NCBI GenBank assembly: GCA_030248215.1
Contig: JASANG010000300.1
Location: 137,501 to 201,500 of the forward strand
Direction: 5' to 3'
Source of the DNA: Enoplolaimus lenunculus
Taxonomy: Eukaryota; Nematoda; Enoplea; Enoplida; Thoracostomopsidae
DNA: 64,000 nucleotides
This document shows, piece after piece, positions 59,778-64,000 of the stretch; the stretch's first letter is position 1, and every line of letters starts with the position of its first letter. A program made the position numbers and the translations under genes. The notes under the pieces were generated by a model that worked only from the letters and a program-made list of their open reading frames with translations, was not told where the DNA came from and did not search any database.

Positions 59778-60740
59778 CTGTCCTATCTGTCCCAACTGTC
59801 CCATCTGTCCAAACTATCCCATCTGTCCCAACTGTCCCATCTGTCCCAACTGTCCAATCTGTCCCATGTGTCCCAACTATCCTATTTGTCCCAACTGTCC
59901 CGTCTGTCTCATCTGTCCCAAGTGTCCCATCTGTCCCAACTGCCTCATCTGTTTCATCTGTCCCGCTGTCCCAACTGTCCCAACTGTCCCAACTGTCCCA
60001 ACTGTCCCATCTGTCACATCTGTCCCAACTGTCCCATCTGTCCCGCTGTCCCATCTGTCCCAACTGTCCCATCTGTCCCAACTGTCCCATCTGTCCCAAG
60101 TGTCCCATCTGTCCCAACTGTCCCATTTGTCCCAACTGTCCCAACTGTCCCATCTGTCCCAACTGTCCCATATGTCCCAACTGTCCCATGTGTGTCAACT
60201 GTCCCAACTGTCCCAACTGTCCCATCTGTCCCAACTGTCCCAACTGTCCCAACTGTCCCATCTGTCCCAACTGTCCCATTTGTCCCAACTGTCCCAACTG
60301 TCCCAACTGTCCCATCTGTCACATCTGTCCCAACTGTCCCATGTGTCCCAACTGTCCCAACTGTCCCATCTGTTTCATCTGTCCCAACTGTCCTATCTGT
60401 CCCATCTGTCCCAACTGTCCCATCTGTCCCAACTGTCCCATATGTCCCAACTGTCCCATGTGTCCCAACTGTCCCAACTGTCCCAACTGTCCCATCTGTC
60501 CCAACGGTCCCAACTGTCCGAACTGTCCCATCTGTCCCAACTGTCCCATTTGTCCCAACTGTCCCAACTGTCCCAACTGTCCCATCTGTCCCATCTGTCC
60601 CAACTGTCCCATGTGTCCCAACTGTCCCAACTGTCCCATCTGTTTCATCTGTCCCGCTGTCCCAACTGTCCCAACTGTCCCAACTGTCCCAATTGTCAAA
60701 TCTGTCCCAACTGTCCTATCTGTCCCATCTGTCCCATCTG
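59778..60740. repeat. 9-bp minisatellite TGTCCCAWC with 270-bp higher-order repeat
   Basis: About 105 units of TGTCCCAAC or TGTCCCATC. Variant units mark a higher-order copy: CATATGTCCCAAC recurs at 60169 and 60439, and TCTGTTTCATCTG recurs with the same 270-bp spacing, which is 30 monomers. The period is a multiple of three, so all frames stay open. The long Cys-Pro-Asn, Val-Pro-Thr and Leu-Ser-Gln frames are artefacts. Confidence 0.9.
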
Positions 60741-62071
60741 TACAGATGTCATTGCACCCAGCGCCTCTAAATTCTAGCAGAATTTAGGTGGATAATAGCT
60801 GGGATCACATTTTTGAGGGAATGTGTGAGCTTTCGGGCTGCACGGAAAATGTTAATGATAATATCTGGAGCGAGAGGATCCCGTGCAAGCTCACGCCAGC
60901 TAGCGGAGCTTTGACTCGGAAGATTCTGAGCCGTAATGGGCAGCCCTTGAAGTTTCGGAGCTCTGGAGGGTTGCTGCATGCTCATGTGCACAGGTCTGGA
61001 AATCGATATAACTCGTAGAAATGCACAGACTTTGTAAATCCGTTCCGGGTGAGCTGTGGGTGCTCCCATAGCTTAAAAAGGTTGAAAGCAATCGCGAATA
61101 ATTGGTATTGACTCATTTCAAGTCTAGTACGACTATTTTCGGGTCAGAAATCTAACTTATAAAATGTTTGAATTTTGTGAAATTCAATAATTGTCTGAAT
61201 TTGGCTCAATTCAGTTTCAATTATCGTAAAACTTAGTAATAGGGTTTAAAACCTGCTGAATTTTATAAAACGAGTCTAAAATCCCTAAATTCCGTCGGAA
61301 ATAATGTATTTTGGGTCCTGAAAACCTATACGATATATCAAAATGCAAGTGTCAAGATTACAGGCTAGCTAATAGTTAAATAATGTTGTGTATGGTTTTT
61401 GGCTTTGTCCGCGGATTGAGTATGGCGAAGTTGAGTAATATGGGGAAATTTGAATATATTATATATGTTTTTTGGTTGTTTTTATTCTATTTGTGAAAAT
61501 TTAGGTAGTTTGAAATAATTTTAGCAACAACCGGTTATGCAAAATAGCCGGGAATAAGATTTTTGAGAAAAGTGTTCTTGGATCTCAGCCGCTGCTAGTA
61601 GTAAGATAGTTTTGAGAAGAGTTTGTGATTCTTTTTTGTTTTCCCGCAATTTTGGTTGTACTTGCAGAAATAAGTATAATTGTAGTGAGGTCCACACTCT
61701 ATAATTTCGGAAATCGGCATGGCACATAGATTTAAGCAAGCACACCTCCCGCAGCTCCGGGTAGGTTGGTCATGGACTACGGGCCTTGACTGGTGCAATT
61801 GGACAGCGGCTGAGTCTCCTTTTTGGCAGGGCGTGACTCGGGACAATCCGCATGCTCGGCCACTTCCGTGCCCGTCGCATGAAATACCAGAAATTGTGGT
61901 AAGATTGCATTTTATTCTAACCTGGAGTTATATCTTGGCTTTGTATAAGTTAGTGTGCTCTTTGGAAAAGCTAGCCCTCTTACAGGTTAAAGCTTGGTCA
62001 AATTATTATGCGCGTAAATTTCAGTGCTGCCGTTAACTATTAATTAGTGCCAACTAAGTTAACTAAAAACA

Positions 62072-62235
62072 GATCATGCACTCAGACGGTTCAAAACCAA
62101 CATCCCCGTTAAACCCTCAAGCTGAGGCGTTTAAGCCGTCAACCTCCGGTTATCGGTGGACCGTTGGTCAGCCGACACCGGACATTCAATCAGAACTGGA
62201 TGCATTACAAGCTAAAAACCTAGCAGAGGATCAGG
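62072..62235 (+). CDS. possible exon of unknown gene
   Basis: This frame follows an acceptor-like AAAAACAG and ends at donor CAG|GTAAAT. It encodes MHSDGSKPTSPLNPQ through DALQAKNLAEDQ, with codon use that looks coding. I recognise no family. It could belong to a short + strand gene or to an old mobile element lying between the minisatellite blocks. Confidence 0.25.
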
Positions 62236-62474
62236 TAAATTATATCGGTAATGTTAAAGGTATATTAATCTGTTGCCCATAATTAATTTTTGTGAGTTAA
62301 GTATTTGTTTTCGTACTAATAAATTTTGGAGAGTATAGTGAGCTGCTATACTCAGGTGTTATTGTTTATTGTTTTCACCCCGCACAGGCCTAGGTGATCC
62401 ACCCGCATGGTGGGGACTCAGCTTAGTCTACCCTGCGATGCTTTCGCACCTTAAGTATTTTCTGTCTTATTTCT

Positions 62475-62680
62475 TGTCCAATTGGTCCCAAGTGTCCCAT
62501 CTGTCCCAAGTGTCCCATCTGTCCCAACTGTTCCAACTGTCCAATCGGTCCCAAGTGTCCCATCTGTCCCAACTGTTCCAACTGTCCCAACTGTTCCAAC
62601 TGTCCCAACTGTCCCAACTGTCCCAACTATCCCATCTGTCCCACTGTCTCATCTGTCCCAACTGTCCCGCTGTCCCAATT
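62475..62680. repeat. second block of the TGTCCCAWC minisatellite
   Basis: It has the same unit and orientation as 59778-60740, with variant units TGTTCCAAC and CGGTCCCAAG. A 45-bp duplicated motif (TCCTGGTACATTGCTGTCCCG / TTTCTGTCCCG) follows to about 62770. Confidence 0.85.
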
Positions 62681-62800
62681 ATATTTTTGGAATGTCCTCC
62701 TGGTACATTGCTGTCCCGAGAAAATGGGGCAGGTACTCCTGGTACATTTCTGTCCCGGGAAAATGAGACGGCCTTTAAAGTAATTGGCCCAGCGGCTCAT

Positions 62801-62971
62801 GCCCATATATAGAATAGGGCCGGATCGTTTTCCGGAGGAGCTATAATAGACACAGTTTAAGCTTTAGACTAATTTTTTTGCTTAGGCTCATCCGTACGCT
62901 TAGGCTCAGTCTTAGGCTTAGGCTTAGGAGTATGCTTATACTACTGTTTCGGCCCTGTTCTATAGATGGGC
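62801..62971. mobile_element. GGCCCAT-family miniature transposon, copy 2
   Basis: The ends GCCCATATATAGAATAGGGC and GCCCTGTTCTATAGATGGGC are inverted repeats. The interior has CTTAGGCTTAGGCTTAGG and ends like copy 1 (CTACTGTTTCGGCCCT). No clear target duplication was read. Confidence 0.55.
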
Positions 62972-63226
62972 CTCACCTCTTATTCGGGTCACTGCAGTAA
63001 ACATTTCTTCCAACCGCAGGAACACGATCGCTGGACAAAGGACAAACCATAAACACGAGGTTTTATGGGCGAACTGTGAAAGTCAAACGAAATATAGAAG
63101 TTTATAAAACTTTTATTGGCTGAGTGATTTTCAGTCTTTTTATCAAATTTCTGACAGAAAGCATAAGTATATTAACTTAAGCAGGCCTGCAGCCAGCTCA
63201 CCTTGCTAGAAAATGGGACTAAAAGT

Positions 63227-63430
63227 TTTTCAGGAGAGGCATACAAGGGTTTTCAATTGGTTTTCAGGAGAGGCATACAAGGGTTTTCAAGGGTTTTTCA
63301 GGAGAGGCATACACGGGTTTTCAATGGATTTTCACGAGAGGCATGCAAGGGTTTCCAATGGTTTTTCAGGAGAGGCATACACGGGTTTTCAATGGGTTTT
63401 CAGGAGAGGCATACAAGGGTTTTCAATGAC
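63227..63430. repeat. 34-bp tandem repeat, six units
   Basis: Six units of about 34 bp begin TTTTCAGGAGAGGCATAC and end in GGGTTTTCAA variants. The open frames across it are periodic artefacts. The adjoining 63450-63520 tract (GGGGGGGAGGGC, GGCCCCCCTG) looks like the end of an interspersed element. Confidence 0.85.
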
Positions 63431-64000
63431 TTTCAAGCAAGGTTGAAAAATTTTTAGGGGGGGAGGGCAAAATTTTTTTAGGGGCTCGGCCCCCCTGCCC
63501 CCTTGGCTACGGACCCAAACTAAACATTGTGGATCTTGCATATATCGGAAAGAAAGGATCTACACCGATACCATTCACTGATATATTTTCACAAATCACA
63601 ATCCGTTTCGCAAATGTTTCTTTTAGCGTATTTTTAATATTTATTGATTTTTATTTACATTAGATATTACGTATATATGCATTGTCAACATTTAGTGAAA
63701 ACGTCGCATCCGTTCAAAGGCGATATTCTCAAATGTGTATAGCAACTATTATCAGTTCGTAATAGGTTTTCAAACTCGATAACTTTTGCAGTTATACTGA
63801 ATCAAAATAGTGGAGGAAATTCATATGCAAAAAATGGTGCTAAATTTTGAGCTTCAGCATTCACTGGTTCGAAAGTTACAAGACCTAACAGCAGCGATTA
63901 ATCTGCAGCTACAACACTACTGGAATCTTGTACGATTCATCTCACAAGCTTAAGCATAAGCTTATGCATAGGCCTACCAAAGGTTGATAATGCCTAGATT

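Larger units (their letters stand above)
58184..64000. other. repeat-rich region beyond SETDB1, no assigned gene
   Basis: Apart from a tiny candidate SETDB1 start exon (58312-58329, - strand), I find no conserved coding exon. The content is an AT microsatellite, an inverted-repeat element, two blocks of a 9-bp minisatellite, a GGCCCAT-family miniature element and a 34-bp tandem repeat. Between the minisatellite blocks, 60741-62474 is non-repetitive. It has two open stretches with plausible splice sites on the + strand (61719-61898 before GTG|GTAAGA, and 62072-62235 between AACAG|ATC and CAG|GTAAAT), but neither resembles a family I know. Confidence 0.45.

Noticed and set aside
59537-60787. 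Long open frames (416, 393 and 357 codons) rich in Cys-Pro-Asn, Leu-Ser-Gln or Val-Pro-Thr
   Set aside because: They are translations of the 9-bp minisatellite. All frames stay open because the period is a multiple of three, and their ends run into a transposon and a microsatellite.
61719-62036. Trp-rich + strand frame as a gene
   Set aside because: The first part ends at a good donor (GTG|GTAAGA), but no upstream or downstream exon with matching phase or known homology could be found.

Overview
The window is AT-rich nuclear DNA from an intron-rich animal. Three conserved multi-exon animal genes can be rebuilt exon by exon with GT-AG splice sites, and in each the exon lengths sum to whole codons. 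The species cannot be named from the sequence. The dense decayed small transposons and moderate introns fit an invertebrate, and no bacterial or viral gene set is present.

Layout. (1) 1-3647, + strand: the 3' end of a large, mostly disordered protein of unknown family with a 9-residue His/Glu/Gln repeat. (2) 7469-23119, - strand: HYOU1 (GRP170), the large ER-lumen Hsp70, complete in 24 exons (1,023 residues) with a signal peptide and a C-terminal HGDEL. (3) 24281-36955, + strand: striatin, complete in 20 exons (810 residues). It is head-to-head with HYOU1 across a 1.16-kb shared upstream region. (4) 41804-58183, - strand: a SETDB1/eggless-type H3K9 methyltransferase with triple-tudor, MBD, pre-SET, bifurcated SET and post-SET parts. 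(5) 58.2-64 kb: repeat-rich DNA with an AT microsatellite, a 9-bp minisatellite in two blocks and terminal-inverted-repeat elements.

The main discovery is in SETDB1. The five exons encoding the disordered leader and all three tudor domains are present twice in tandem (block B 55614-58183 upstream, block A 49458-54679 downstream), followed by one set of MBD/SET exons. Both blocks are open, have all splice sites, match exon for exon in phase, each total 1,416 nt and begin and end in phase 0. The gene can therefore encode a six-tudor protein or choose between two triple-tudor modules without breaking the frame.

Introns and intergenic DNA hold several families of short inverted-repeat transposons (many hAT-like, with 8-bp target duplications that can still be read), two tRNA-derived SINE copies and several recent tandem duplications. 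The three recognised genes work in separate processes (ER folding, STRIPAK signalling, heterochromatin); there is no sign that they form one pathway.
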